Positions 38,712 to 47,631 of a stretch of 64,000 nt of DNA are shown here, one piece after another (position 1 is the stretch's first letter; each line of letters starts with the position of its first letter). Both the position numbers and the translations under genes were made by a program. This stretch comes from Roseivivax halotolerans (lineage in GTDB: Bacteria > Pseudomonadota > Alphaproteobacteria > Rhodobacterales > Rhodobacteraceae). The notes under the pieces are model-generated. The model ran no database searches. It saw nothing but the letters and a program-made list of their open reading frames with translations, and was not told the DNA's origin. Location: contig NZ_FOXV01000001.1 in the NCBI RefSeq assembly GCF_900115815.1, positions 310,001 through 374,000 of the forward strand. Direction: 5' to 3'.

Positions 38712-39977
38712 CTATAGCCACTCTGGGATGCTATCGCGCGAAATCATTTCGTCAAAGCTTGGCCGGGCCCGAATGACGGCATGGTGATCGTCCTTCACCA
38801 GAACTTCCGGGACAAGTGGTCGCGAATTGTACTCGCTGGCCATGACCGCGCCGTAAGCTCCCGCGGACCGGAACGCGACGAGATCGCCCTCCCGCAGCTG
38901 TGGCATCTCCCGCGCTCTGGCGAAGGTGTCACCCGATTCGCAGACCGGCCCCACCACGTCATAGCTTGCCCGTTCCTGACCAGGTTCAGGCTCGATGACC
39001 GGCACGATGTCGTGCCAGGCGTCATACATGGCCGGGCGGATGAGATCGTTCATCGCCGCATCGAGAATGAGAAAGCGCCGCCCCTCCCCTTCCTTTACAT
39101 AGACCACCCGGCTGAGAAGAATGCCCGCATTGCCCGCGATGAGCCGTCCGGGCTCGATCTCGATCTCGCAACCGAGATGCCCGACCGTCCGCTTGATGAG
39201 CGCGCCGTATTCCGTCGGCAGCGGCGGCGCGGTGTTCGAGCGCTCATAGGGAATGCCAAGCCCGCCCCCGAGATCCAGCCGTTCGATCTTGTGCCCGTCC
39301 GCGCGCAACGTCTCGGTCAGTTCGGCAACCTTGAGATACGCCGCCTCGAACGGCGCCAGATCGGTCAGCTGTGATCCGATATGCACGTCGATGCCGATAA
39401 CCTCGATGCCAGGCAGCGCGGCGGCCTCGGCATAGACGCCCCGCGCCCGCGCGATCGGCACGCCGAACTTGTTCTCGGATTTGCCCGTCGCGATCTTTGC
39501 ATGGGTCTTCGCATCCACATCCGGGTTCACCCGGATCGTGACAGGGGCGGTGACGCCCATCTCCGAGGCCACCCGCGAGATGGCTTGAAGCTCGGACTCG
39601 CTTTCGACGTTAAATTGACGAAGCCCGCCCGCGAGCGCCTGCGCGATCTCGGCCTCGGTCTTGCCCACGCCGGCAAAGACGATCTTGTCGCCCGGCACGC
39701 CCGCAGCCTTGGCCCGCGCGTATTCTCCGCCGGAGACGACGTCCATCCCCGCACCGAGCGCCGCCAAAGTCTTCAGGATCGCCTGGTTCGACGCCGCCTT
39801 CATCGCGTAGCAGACAAGGTGCGGCATACCCTCGAGCGCCTCGTCGAAGAGCCGGAAATGCCGTTCGAGCGTTGCGGTCGAGTAGACATAGGCCGGGGTG
39901 CCCACCGAAGCGGCGATCTCGCTCAGCGGCACGTCCTCGGCGTGCAGAATGCCGTCACGGTAAAGAAAATGATCCAA
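38712..39977 (-). CDS. lysA: Diaminopimelate decarboxylase
   Basis: PLP enzyme that makes L-lysine from meso-diaminopimelate. From the TTG at 39977 the product has 421 residues, the usual length: PLP lysine Lys60 in CYAMKAASN, the HIGSQLTDL segment, the glycine-rich LDLGGGLGIPYE phosphate-binding loop and the CESGDTFARAREMP active-site motif with the catalytic Cys. I prefer the TTG start (DHFLYRDG, behind GGAAGG) because that is where the family begins; an in-frame ATG at 40019 would add 14 residues. It follows the DUF2834 gene after a 124-nt gap with a hairpin. Confidence 0.95.
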   Translation of the reverse strand: MDHFLYRDGILHAEDVPLSEIAASVGTPAYVYSTATLERHFRLFDEALEGMPHLVCYAMKAASNQAILKTLAALGAGMDVVSGGEYARAKAAGVPGDKIVFAGVGKTEAEIAQALAGGLRQFNVESESELQAISRVASEMGVTAPVTIRVNPDVDAKTHAKIATGKSENKFGVPIARARGVYAEAAALPGIEVIGIDVHIGSQLTDLAPFEAAYLKVAELTETLRADGHKIERLDLGGGLGIPYERSNTAPPLPTEYGALIKRTVGHLGCEIEIEPGRLIAGNAGILLSRVVYVKEGEGRRFLILDAAMNDLIRPAMYDAWHDIVPVIEPEPGQERASYDVVGPVCESGDTFARAREMPQLREGDLVAFRSAGAYGAVMASEYNSRPLVPEVLVKDDHHAVIRARPSFDEMISRDSIPEWL

Positions 39978-40081
39978 AGCGCGCACCTTCCGCTGATAGT
40001 CGAGCCGCCCGTACAGCACTGACGCGCAAGGCGCGAGAGCCGGCTTTCATTCTTTGGGTTGGCAAAAATATCCGCGGGAGC

Positions 40082-40100
40082 GCGAGGGCAGCGCCCTCGC
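40082..40100 (-). terminator. Short strong hairpin after the DUF2834 gene
   Basis: GCGAGGGC and GCCCTCGC flank a 3-nt loop, one base beyond the stop of the DUF2834 gene. The minus-strand sequence after it is GCTCCCGCGGATATTTTTG, so the T-run is 12 nt away; termination, attenuation or mRNA 3' protection are all possible. Confidence 0.45.
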
Positions 40101-40101
40101 T

Positions 40102-40419
40102 TCAGCCGACGGGCTTGGCGCGAAGGTAGAGGTAAAGCGGAAGGCCACAGCTCACACCGATGCAGAAGGTCGCCGGGATCGCCAGAAGGCCTGTCCAGTT
40201 GCGCCGCATCGCGACCTCCGCCAGCACCCACAGGGTCAGCGTGACGGCCGCGATCGTGAGATCCCAGGTCAAGCCGGTGGTGGAGGCGTTGACATACCAC
40301 GCGTCGATCAACGCGCCGAAGGACCAGTCATTCTGACTGAGATAGGTCACGAACCAGTACATCGGGTGCACCGCGCCCCAAATCGCCAGCGCGAGCCACA
40401 ATGGACGCAGGCCGCGCAT
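40102..40419 (-). CDS. DUF2834 family membrane protein
   Basis: A 105-residue protein with three hydrophobic segments (about 7-25, 52-70, 76-95), matching DUF2834 in size and layout (SFGALIDAWYVNASTTGLTWD between segments 1 and 2). Function unknown. Its ATG at 40419 shares the A of the previous gene's TGA (TGATG), so it is coupled to the small lipoprotein upstream and belongs to the argH transcription unit. Confidence 0.82.
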   Translation of the reverse strand: MRGLRPLWLALAIWGAVHPMYWFVTYLSQNDWSFGALIDAWYVNASTTGLTWDLTIAAVTLTLWVLAEVAMRRNWTGLLAIPATFCIGVSCGLPLYLYLRAKPVG

Positions 40420-40625
40420 CAAAAACCGATCCCGTAGGTAAGATTACCGCGCGTTCGGCTGATGGAACCGCCGACATCGACGCCGTTCGTGCCGACCTCG
40501 ACAAAAACGTTCCGGTTCGTGACAGTTTCCTGCGGCGGCGGGCCAAGCTCGCGCTCGAACGGGTTCTCCGGCTCGGACGCGCAGGCGGCGAGCGCCAGGA
40601 ACGGCAGGGCCCAGAGCGCTCTCAT
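40419..40625 (-). CDS. Small lipoprotein (68 residues)
   Basis: [15 protein letters not shown] is a lipoprotein signal with lipobox LAAC (Cys15). The mature part is about 54 residues, with a polar N-terminal linker and two probable beta strands (NVFVEVGTNGVDVGGSIS, GNLTYGIGF). No family recognised. The start overlaps the stop of the preceding small gene (ATGA). The longer frame open to 40874 is ignored because it runs across argH. Likely anchored to a membrane; role unknown. Confidence 0.7.
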   Translation of the reverse strand: MRALWALPFLALAACASEPENPFERELGPPPQETVTNRNVFVEVGTNGVDVGGSISRTRGNLTYGIGF

Positions 40626-40762
40626 CGCGACACCACGCCGAATTCCGCGCTGCCGGTGACGGTAATGCCCGGCTCGCGCTGGTTCGGATCCGGGCGCTCG
40701 GGCTCTCCGTCCGCACCGCAGGCGGCGAGGCCGAAAAAGGCAAATATCAGAAAAGCTCTCAT
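40622..40762 (-). CDS. Very small lipoprotein (46 residues)
   Basis: ATG at 40762 encodes a signal [15 protein letters not shown] (lipobox LAAC, Cys15) and a mature peptide of about 32 residues ending [15 protein letters not shown]. The start overlaps the argH stop (ATGA) and the stop overlaps the next lipoprotein start (ATGA). The signal peptides of the two small lipoproteins are similar (MRA-...-LAAC), suggesting duplication. It resembles the small LptM-like lipoproteins found next to lysA in other proteobacteria, but that link is inference only. Confidence 0.65.
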   Translation of the reverse strand: MRAFLIFAFFGLAACGADGEPERPDPNQREPGITVTGSAEFGVVSR

Positions 40763-42150
40763 CCAAGTCTCTCCTTCCAACGGGCGATCTGCGCGCGAAC
40801 CTGTGCAGGCGCCGTGCCGCCGTAGCTCGTGCGGCTTGCCACGGAATTATGCACGCCCAGGACGTCGAAGACACCCTCGGTGATGCTTTCGTGAACGCCT
40901 TGCATGTCGGAAAGGCTCAAGTCCGGCAGATCGCAGCCCTTCTTCTCGGCGAGCGCGACCAGCGTTCCAGTCACGTGATGCGCGTCGCGGAAGGGCAGGC
41001 CCGCCTCGCGCACGAGCCAGTCGGCAAGGTCCGTCGCGGTCGAGAAACCACTCGAAGCGGCCGCCTCCAATGACGCGCGGTTGGCACTCATGTCGCCGAC
41101 CATGCCGGTCATCGCGGCGAGCGACAAAAGCCAGTTGTCCGCGGCATCGAAGACCTGTTCCTTGTCCTCCTGCATGTCCTTGGAATACGCCAAGGGCAGT
41201 CCCTTCATCACTGTCATCAGCGCCACATTGGCCCCGAAGATCCGTCCGATCTTGGCGCGGATGAGTTCGGCCGCGTCGGGATTCTTCTTCTGCGGCATGA
41301 TCGACGAGCCGGTCGAGAACCGGTCCGACAGGGTCACGAAACGGAATTGTGCGGACGACCAGATCACCAGTTCTTCGGCGAAGCGCGACAGGTGCATCGC
41401 GCTGATCGAGGCGACCGACAGAAACTCGAGCGCAAAATCGCGGTCCGACACGGCGTCGAGCGAATTGGCCATCGGACGGTCGAAGCCCAAGGCCTCGGCG
41501 GTCATCTCCCGGTCTATCGGAAAACCTGTGCCCGCGAGCGCCGCCGCGCCGAGGGGCGATTCGTTCATCCGGGCGCGTGCGTCCCGTAAACGCGACAGGT
41601 CGCGGCCGAACATCTCGACATAGGCCATCATGTGATGGCCCCATGTCACCGGCTGCGCGGTTTGCAGATGGGTGAAGCCCGGCATGACCCAATCCGCGCC
41701 GGCCTCCGCCTGGACAAGGAGCGCGCGCAAGAGCGCGAGGAGTTGCTCTTCCCCCGCATCGAGCTGATCGCGCACCCAGAGCCTGAAATCCGTCGCCACC
41801 TGGTCGTTCCGAGACCGCCCGGTATGCAGACGCCCTGCCGCATCGCCGATCAGCGTCTTCAGTCGCGCCTCCACGTTCATGTGGATGTCCTCGAGCGCGG
41901 CGGAGAATTCGAACTCCCCCGCCTCGATCTCTGACAACACGGTGAGCAAGCCTTCCCTCATCGCCTCTGCATCGCTAGCTTTCACGATGCCTGTGGCAGC
42001 CAGCATGGCGGCATGGGCCCTCGATCCGGCGATGTCCTGCGCCGCGAGCCGCTTGTCGAACCCGATCGAGGCATTGATCGCCTCCATGATCGCGTCCGGG
42101 CCCGCGGCGAAGCGCCCGCCCCACATCTGGTTCGAGGTCGTGTCGGACAT
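40759..42150 (-). CDS. argH: Argininosuccinate lyase
   Basis: Splits argininosuccinate into arginine and fumarate, last step of arginine synthesis. The 463-residue protein has the fumarase/aspartase superfamily signature [19 protein letters not shown] at about 281-299, the N-terminal MWGGRF start, [13 protein letters not shown] and [14 protein letters not shown] (about 160-173). Normal length. It is divergent from tlpA with 25 nt between start codons, and heads the argH, two lipoproteins, DUF2834 and perhaps lysA and TIGR02302 run. Confidence 0.97.
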   Translation of the reverse strand: MSDTTSNQMWGGRFAAGPDAIMEAINASIGFDKRLAAQDIAGSRAHAAMLAATGIVKASDAEAMREGLLTVLSEIEAGEFEFSAALEDIHMNVEARLKTLIGDAAGRLHTGRSRNDQVATDFRLWVRDQLDAGEEQLLALLRALLVQAEAGADWVMPGFTHLQTAQPVTWGHHMMAYVEMFGRDLSRLRDARARMNESPLGAAALAGTGFPIDREMTAEALGFDRPMANSLDAVSDRDFALEFLSVASISAMHLSRFAEELVIWSSAQFRFVTLSDRFSTGSSIMPQKKNPDAAELIRAKIGRIFGANVALMTVMKGLPLAYSKDMQEDKEQVFDAADNWLLSLAAMTGMVGDMSANRASLEAAASSGFSTATDLADWLVREAGLPFRDAHHVTGTLVALAEKKGCDLPDLSLSDMQGVHESITEGVFDVLGVHNSVASRTSYGGTAPAQVRAQIARWKERLG

Positions 42151-42175
42151 GAAGAATACTCCTGGCGGAGGGAAT

Positions 42176-42730
42176 ATGAAGAAAGCTCTTGGCGTGCTCG
42201 TCTATACTGCGGCTCTGACGCTTGCAATTCCGGCGGGAGCGGATGTCTCCGACCTGTCCGAGATGCGGGACGGCGACATGAAGAAGCTCAACATTCACTC
42301 CGATCCGAAGCCCGCGGGCACCTCAGCGTTCGAAACCTTCGAAGGTGAGACGCTCAGCCTTGCGGATTACGAAGGCAAATGGACGCTCGTGAATTTCTGG
42401 GCCACCTGGTGTGCGCCCTGCCGCGAGGAGATGCCCGCGTTGTCCGAACTGCAATCCGAGCTTGGCGGAGACGACTTCGAGGTCGTCACCATCGCCACCG
42501 GCCGCAATCCGCCGCCGGCGATGGAGACTTTCTTCGAAGAGATCGGCGTCGACAACTTGCCGCTGAACCGTGACCCGCGGTCGACCCTCGCGCGGGAAAT
42601 GGCGGTTCTCGGCTTGCCGATCACCGTTATCCTCAACCCCGAGGGCCAGGAAGTGGCGCGCCTGACCGGCGATGCCGACTGGGCCTCAGACGATGCCAAG
42701 ACCCTGATCGAGGCGATGATCGCCGACTGA
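42176..42730 (+). CDS. TlpA-family thiol-disulfide oxidoreductase, exported
   Basis: A 184-residue periplasmic or membrane-anchored thioredoxin-like reductase. An uncleaved or cleaved signal ([18 protein letters not shown]) is followed by a 30-residue linker and the thioredoxin fold with WCAPC at 78-82. The cis-proline follows in [10 protein letters not shown]. TlpA proteins keep partner proteins such as cytochrome oxidase assembly factors or cytochrome c thiols reduced. GGAGGG precedes the ATG. It is divergent from argH, so the two promoters must overlap in the coding regions. Confidence 0.9.
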   Translation: MKKALGVLVYTAALTLAIPAGADVSDLSEMRDGDMKKLNIHSDPKPAGTSAFETFEGETLSLADYEGKWTLVNFWATWCAPCREEMPALSELQSELGGDDFEVVTIATGRNPPPAMETFFEEIGVDNLPLNRDPRSTLAREMAVLGLPITVILNPEGQEVARLTGDADWASDDAKTLIEAMIAD

Positions 42731-42761
42731 AAACCAGCTCAAAGCGCTCTATATTGACGTT

Positions 42762-42795
42762 GCGTCATCCAAGCGTCATTCTCCGTGGCTATAAC
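42762..42795 (+). promoter_or_regulatory. Pho-box-like tandem repeat and -10 element
   Basis: GCGTCAT occurs at 42762-42768 and again at 42773-42779, an exact 11-bp period, in place of a -35 hexamer. TATAAC (42790-42795) lies 10 nt after the second copy. This is the geometry of PhoB/OmpR-family activator promoters (E. coli Pho box repeat CTGTCAT). A palindrome TGACG-TTG-CGTCA (42755-42767) overlaps the first copy. The transcript would encode the small secreted protein at 42840. Confidence 0.5.
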
Positions 42796-42839
42796 AAAAA
42801 GGCTTCAGCCAAAACCAAGAGCAGTCACTGGAGACAGGC

Positions 42840-43208
42840 ATGACATTCAAGATCCGTTCCGCGGCCATTGCGGCCGTTCTTACGTTCGGCATGGCACAAA
42901 CCGCCCTTGCTGATCCCAACTGGCTTCCGATCACCTCGGAAAGCGAATTCATGCGCGCGGTCGCGGGCAAGGAGCTCGAGGACCGGCGCGGCAACAAGCT
43001 GCGCGTCCGTACGGACGGCACCTATGTCGCGATCACCAAGGGCCGCGAAGCCTCCGGCGAATGGCGCTGGTCTGGAGACACGCTCTGCCGCGAAGCCCCG
43101 GGCGATGTCGGCTCGGGCTGCCAGAAATGGGAAGTCGCCGGCGACTGGGTCCGTATCCTGCCCCAATCCGGCGGCGCCGAACGCGCACACCGCTACCGGT
43201 TCAAGTGA
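42840..43208 (+). CDS. Small secreted hypothetical protein
   Basis: A 122-residue protein with a Sec signal peptide (MTFKIRSAAIAAVLTFGMAQTALA, cleavage near 24). The mature 98 residues are beta-rich and contain two cysteines (LCREAP, GSGCQKW) likely to form a disulfide. The pattern (GEWRWSGDTLCREA ... WEVAGDWVRILP) resembles small periplasmic proteins of Rhodobacteraceae of unknown role. Its promoter carries an activator-type tandem repeat, so it is probably stress- or starvation-induced. No family named. Confidence 0.75.
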   Translation: MTFKIRSAAIAAVLTFGMAQTALADPNWLPITSESEFMRAVAGKELEDRRGNKLRVRTDGTYVAITKGREASGEWRWSGDTLCREAPGDVGSGCQKWEVAGDWVRILPQSGGAERAHRYRFK

Positions 43209-43271
43209 CGCAACGACCGCTTTGACAGCCCGCGATCTCCTCCCGCATCTTGGCATGCAGGGGGAGATCGC

Positions 43272-43664
43272 ATGCCGCTTTCGGTGCTCATCGCACTCGT
43301 CGTCGGCGGGATCGCGGGCGTCGCGATCCTGACGCATCTCTTCGGCTTCTCGAAATTGCACCGCTTCGACGATGCCGAGGCGGCCCGCATGGCCTTCCTG
43401 CGCGAATGGCCCGATGTCGCGACCGGAACAATCACACTGTCAGCTGACCGCCATTCCGCCTTGATAGAGACGAATAAGGGCCCTGCTCTCGTCTGGGCCA
43501 TGGGCGCGGACAGCTCGGTGCGCTTTCTGGCAGATGCCGACGCGCAAGACACGAAAACCGGTCTCAGCATCCGTCTCGCCGATCTCACTGCCCCGAATAT
43601 CCGCATTCGCCTTGCGCCAGATGAGCGCCGGGCCTGGCTGACCTCCATGAAAGTCCCGCGATGA
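43272..43664 (+). CDS. Hypothetical membrane-anchored protein paired with a sterol desaturase
   Basis: A 130-residue protein with one N-terminal transmembrane segment (about 3-25) and a soluble domain of mixed alpha/beta type (GTITLSADRHSALIETNKG, SSVRFLADAD). No family recognised. It overlaps the sterol desaturase gene by four bases (ATGA), so the two are translationally coupled and may work together at the membrane. Confidence 0.68.
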   Translation: MPLSVLIALVVGGIAGVAILTHLFGFSKLHRFDDAEAARMAFLREWPDVATGTITLSADRHSALIETNKGPALVWAMGADSSVRFLADADAQDTKTGLSIRLADLTAPNIRIRLAPDERRAWLTSMKVPR

Positions 43665-44590
43665 CATCCGATCTTTCCTATCCCGACGTTGTGCAGATGG
43701 CGGTGCCCCTCTTCATCGCGCTGATTCTTATCGAGCTTCTCTGGATCGCGATGATGCGGCGTGGCGGGCGATACGAGACCCGCGATGCGGTGACCTCGCT
43801 TGTCATGGGAGCTGGCAATGTCGCCTCCGGAATAGCGCTCGGCTTCATCGCCTGGGGCTTCTTCATGGCGCTCTGGGCGATCACGCCGCTGGACCTCGGC
43901 ACGTCTATCTGGGTCGTCGCGCTCTGCTTCGTTCTCGACGATCTGCGATATTACTGGGTGCATCGCTTCGGGCATCGCATCCGCTGGGTCTGGGCGAGCC
44001 ATGTCAATCACCACTCCTCGCAGCACTACAATCTGACGACGGCGCTCAGGCAGACCTGGACGGGCACCTTCACCTTCATGATGATCGTGCGCGCGCCGCT
44101 GATCCTTCTGGGTTTTCACCCGGCGATGGTGCTGTTTTGTGGCGGTCTGAACCTGATCTACCAGTTCTGGATTCATACCGAGGCGATCGGCCGGATGCCT
44201 CGCTGGTTCGAGGCGGTGATGAACACGCCCTCGCATCACCGCGTCCATCATGGCCGCAACCCACGCTATCTCGACGCCAATTACGCGGGCGTCTTCATCA
44301 TCTGGGACAAGATGTTCGGCACCTTCGTGCCCGAGCGCGAGGACGAGAAGGTCGATTACGGGCTGGTGCACAATCTTGGAACGTTCAATCCGATCCGGGT
44401 CGCGTTCCATGAATGGATCGCGATCTTTCGCGATGTGACGCAGCCGGGTCTGACCTTGCGCGAACGTCTCGCCTACGCGGTTGCGCCGCCGGGATGGAGC
44501 CATGACGGCTCCCGCGACACCTCCGAGGCGATCAAGGAAAAGCACCTCGCGCGGCACCCGCAGGATCGGGGCACGCCAGGCTTTTCCTGA
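43661..44590 (+). CDS. Sterol desaturase / fatty acid hydroxylase family protein
   Basis: A 309-residue membrane di-iron enzyme. Three to four hydrophobic segments surround the histidine boxes: HRFGHR (about 103-108), HVNHHSSQHYN (about 115-125), and HHRVHHGRNPRYLDANYAG (about 191-209). Family members introduce hydroxyl groups or double bonds into sterols, hopanoids, carotenoids or fatty acids using O2. The substrate is not predictable. No sterol pathway gene is nearby. Convergent with the extensin-family gene. Confidence 0.93.
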   Translation: MTSDLSYPDVVQMAVPLFIALILIELLWIAMMRRGGRYETRDAVTSLVMGAGNVASGIALGFIAWGFFMALWAITPLDLGTSIWVVALCFVLDDLRYYWVHRFGHRIRWVWASHVNHHSSQHYNLTTALRQTWTGTFTFMMIVRAPLILLGFHPAMVLFCGGLNLIYQFWIHTEAIGRMPRWFEAVMNTPSHHRVHHGRNPRYLDANYAGVFIIWDKMFGTFVPEREDEKVDYGLVHNLGTFNPIRVAFHEWIAIFRDVTQPGLTLRERLAYAVAPPGWSHDGSRDTSEAIKEKHLARHPQDRGTPGFS

Positions 44591-44647
44591 GCGCGGACGT
44601 CTCCCGTGGATTGCTCCGGATGAACTTCGGGAGGCCTCAATCTCAGA

Positions 44648-45541
44648 TCAGGGACCGCAATAGGATCCGCTGCGATGGCGAGCCGTGTCGAAGTGGAAAT
44701 GATCCTGGTGATACCGGTCCGAATCGGGACCGAGCGTCGTGCCGAATATACCGCAGGCACCCTTGTACATGCGCTTCAGGATCGGTCCCTGGTTCGCGGT
44801 GCGATACCCGCCCAGAACGGACAGTTGCGATCCGTCGCGAAGGGTGATCGCGGAGATATCGATGGCCCGGCCCTTGCCATGCTCCGAGATCGGCGCGCCC
44901 GGCTGATGGTTCCGGGTGCGGCAATTATAATGCGCCGCCACGCGGAGTTCGGAGATACCGCCACCGACAGAGCCGACCGCGGGCTTAGCCGCCCGGTTCA
45001 CCCAGGACTTCAGCGCCCGCGCCGTCGAGCAATGCAGCACCGCCCGTTGGCTTAGCGCCACGCCGGACACTGCGCGTACTTCCACGGCATCCTCGACCCC
45101 GCAGCCATTGATCCGTCCCGGCACATAGCCCACGTATTCGCCCTGAATGTCGGGATCGCCGCAAAGGGCGCCTCGATCGCGTTCGCGCTGCCGGGCCATG
45201 GCTTTCTGCACTAGAGATTGCGAGCGTCGCTCCGGTCGCAGCGTCTGCCTCACGGCCAGCGGTGTCGCCGCCGCGAAAGCACGGATATCGGTGTCCTCGT
45301 AGCCTGGAAAATGATCGAGGGGCTCGTTGCGCGGAATAGGCTCGAACCGTGAGAAGCGCTGAAGAAGGCGCGAGGCCAGGAGCTCCTCGAAACTTTCGGG
45401 ACGCGGGATCGGGGTCACGGCCTGCAAGACCGTCTCCGACGATACGCCGCGCGCGATCGGTCTGAGGGAGCTGTCCGGTGCAGCGGCGTGGGCGGTTGCG
45501 CTGAACGTCAGCGCGGCAACAAGGCAAAAGCGTCGTATCAT
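44648..45541 (-). CDS. Extensin-family (extensin_3) secreted protein
   Basis: A 297-residue exported protein: signal peptide LVAALTFSATAHAAAPD, a linker region of about 110 residues, then the extensin_3-like domain typical of proteobacteria (CGVEDAVEVRAV, LHCSTARALKSWV, HYNCRTRNHQPGAPISEHGKGRAIDI, DHFHFDTA). The HxxGxAxDI and DHFHFD pieces resemble zinc-binding LAS-type peptidases of peptidoglycan, so a murein-directed role is plausible (inference). It starts within the stop of tyrA (ATGA) and is third in the hisC-tyrA unit. Confidence 0.87.
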   Translation of the reverse strand: MIRRFCLVAALTFSATAHAAAPDSSLRPIARGVSSETVLQAVTPIPRPESFEELLASRLLQRFSRFEPIPRNEPLDHFPGYEDTDIRAFAAATPLAVRQTLRPERRSQSLVQKAMARQRERDRGALCGDPDIQGEYVGYVPGRINGCGVEDAVEVRAVSGVALSQRAVLHCSTARALKSWVNRAAKPAVGSVGGGISELRVAAHYNCRTRNHQPGAPISEHGKGRAIDISAITLRDGSQLSVLGGYRTANQGPILKRMYKGACGIFGTTLGPDSDRYHQDHFHFDTARHRSGSYCGP

Positions 45542-46470
45542 CTGTCCATTTTCACGCGCCCGAAATCCGGAGCGTCCGTGTCCTGTCCTGCTTCGATGAT
45601 GCCGCGCCGGATGGCGCGAGTGCGAGTGAAATATGCGTGAAGGTGCTCCCCGTCACCTTTTCGGATCGCCCGCTGGAGCGCGAAAAGCTCCTCGGTGAAG
45701 CGTCCGAGGATCTCGAGCGTCGCTTCCTTGTTGGTCAGGAACACATCCCGCCACATCGTGGGATCGGAAGCCGCGATGCGCGTGAAATCCCGAAAGCCCG
45801 CGGCGGAATACTTGATGACTTCACTGTCCGTGACGCGCCGAAGATCGTCCGCGACGCCGACCATCGTGTAGGCGATGAGGTGCGGTGTATGGCTCGTGAC
45901 GGCCAGGACAAGGTCGTGATGTTCGGCATCCATCTCGTCGGTCAGCGCGCCCAGCGCCTGCCAGAACCCGGTGAGCCGTGCGACCGCATCCGGATCGCTG
46001 CCTGCGACCGGGACGATCAGGCACCAGCGATTGTCGAAGAGCGTGGAGAAGCCTGATTCCGGCCCGGAATGCTCGGTTCCGGCCAGAGGATGCCCGGGAA
46101 CGAAATGCACGCCCTCGGGGATGTGCGGCCCGACGGCGGCGATCACCTCTTTCTTGACCGAACCGACATCGGTAACTGTCGCGCCCGGGGCGAGATGCGG
46201 TGCGATGGCCTCCGCGACTGTGCCCATCGCGCCGACTGGAACCGCCAGCACGACAAGATCCGCGCCCGCGACGGCGTCTTCGGCACTGTCGCAAACCGTA
46301 TCACAAAGCCCGATCCGGCGCGCGGTCTCCCGCGTCTCCTCGGAGCGCGCGTAGCCCGTGACGTGACCCGCGACACCACCGCGTTTCATCGCCCAGTACA
46401 TCGAGGACGCAATGAGCCCCAGGCCGATCAGCGCGACGCGATTATAGATCGGCGCACCGCCCCCGCTCAT
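45538..46470 (-). CDS. tyrA: Prephenate/arogenate dehydrogenase family protein
   Basis: NAD(P)-dependent oxidative decarboxylation of prephenate or arogenate for tyrosine. The 310-residue protein (start ATG 46470) has the Rossmann motif [11 protein letters not shown] at about 13-23, the [16 protein letters not shown] substrate-binding segment with catalytic His (about 124-139), and the second-domain [18 protein letters not shown] (about 191-208). I reject the 10-residue longer start at 46500, because 46470 overlaps the hisC stop (ATGA). Cofactor and substrate preference cannot be read with certainty. Pairing with hisC is common in alphaproteobacteria. Confidence 0.94.
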   Translation of the reverse strand: MSGGGAPIYNRVALIGLGLIASSMYWAMKRGGVAGHVTGYARSEETRETARRIGLCDTVCDSAEDAVAGADLVVLAVPVGAMGTVAEAIAPHLAPGATVTDVGSVKKEVIAAVGPHIPEGVHFVPGHPLAGTEHSGPESGFSTLFDNRWCLIVPVAGSDPDAVARLTGFWQALGALTDEMDAEHHDLVLAVTSHTPHLIAYTMVGVADDLRRVTDSEVIKYSAAGFRDFTRIAASDPTMWRDVFLTNKEATLEILGRFTEELFALQRAIRKGDGEHLHAYFTRTRAIRRGIIEAGQDTDAPDFGRVKMDR

Positions 46471-47552
46471 CTCTCCCCCGCTTTGAACAACCCGATGCAA
46501 TGCGCCACGCGGCGGCAGGCGGGCTCGTCGCCCACGGAGATCCTCAGGGCGGACGGGAGGCCGTAGCCGGTCACGCGCCGCACGATCAGACCCTGTCTCT
46601 GCAGATAGGCGTCGCAGGCTTCTGCCTCCTCGGGGGAGGAGAGCCGCGCGAGTACGAAATTCGCGGTGGAGGTGTCGGACGGCACCCCATGCTCCATGAG
46701 CGCCTCGGCGAGCCAGGTGCGAAGGCGCAGGTTCTCGTTACGGGATTTCTCGACGTAATCGGTGTCGCGGACGGCGGCCTCCGCGGCCGCGAGCGCCACG
46801 TTCGAGAGGTTGAAGGGGCCGCGCACGCGGTTCATCACGTCGATAACAGCCTTCGGCGCATAGCCCCAACCGATCCGCATCCCGCCGAGCCCGTAGATCT
46901 TCGAGAAGGTGCGCGTCATCACGACGTTCTCGCGGGTTTCCACAAGCTTCGCGCCGCCATCGTAGCCTTCCACGTATTCCGCATACGCACCGTCCAGCAC
47001 CAGCAAGGTCTGTGGCGGAAGCCCCTCGGCCAGCCGCTCGATCTCGGCGAGACCGACCATGGTTCCCGTGGGATTGTTCGGATTGGCGAGGAAGACGAGC
47101 TTGGTCTTCTTCGTGCACGCCGCGAGGATCGCGTCGACATCTGTGACGCGCTCTTTCTCAGGCACCTCGACCGGCGTCGCGCCGGAAACGCGCGCGCTGA
47201 TCTTGTACATGGCGAAGCCGTGCTCTGTATGGATCACCTCGTCACCCTTGGCTGTGTAGGCCTGGCACAGGAAGTGGATGATCTCGTCCGAGCCGTTCCC
47301 GCAGATGATCCGCGCCGGGTCGAGCCCGTGCACCTCACCGATGGCGGTACGCAATGCGAGGTGATCGCCCGAAGGATAGCGGTGCATTTCGTGCAACGCC
47401 CGCCGAACCGACTCTTTCGCGCCTTCCGGCGGACCGAACGGGTTCTCGTTCGAACTGAGCTTAATCACGTTCGATACGCCATCGACCTTGGACTTGCCGC
47501 CCTCGTAGAGAGCGATATCCATGATCCCGGGCTTCGGTACGATCTTGTTCAT
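46467..47552 (-). CDS. hisC: Histidinol-phosphate aminotransferase
   Basis: PLP aminotransferase (class I/II fold) of 361 residues. It shows [11 protein letters not shown] at about 29-39, the substrate loop NPNNPTGT (about 156-163), and the PLP lysine in [17 protein letters not shown] (about 214-230). The class also aminates aromatic 2-oxo acids, and coupling to tyrA suggests it may serve both histidine and tyrosine synthesis. It heads the hisC-tyrA-extensin unit with ATGA overlaps at both junctions. The 79-nt gap upstream to pncB shows no clear promoter. Confidence 0.95.
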   Translation of the reverse strand: MNKIVPKPGIMDIALYEGGKSKVDGVSNVIKLSSNENPFGPPEGAKESVRRALHEMHRYPSGDHLALRTAIGEVHGLDPARIICGNGSDEIIHFLCQAYTAKGDEVIHTEHGFAMYKISARVSGATPVEVPEKERVTDVDAILAACTKKTKLVFLANPNNPTGTMVGLAEIERLAEGLPPQTLLVLDGAYAEYVEGYDGGAKLVETRENVVMTRTFSKIYGLGGMRIGWGYAPKAVIDVMNRVRGPFNLSNVALAAAEAAVRDTDYVEKSRNENLRLRTWLAEALMEHGVPSDTSTANFVLARLSSPEEAEACDAYLQRQGLIVRRVTGYGLPSALRISVGDEPACRRVAHCIGLFKAGER

Positions 47553-47631
47553 CGACTGGGCACTCCTCGGCCCCGGCTATAGCGGTCCGATATGGACGTG
47601 AAAAGCACGAAGGACGCGCCCGCGCCCCAAG

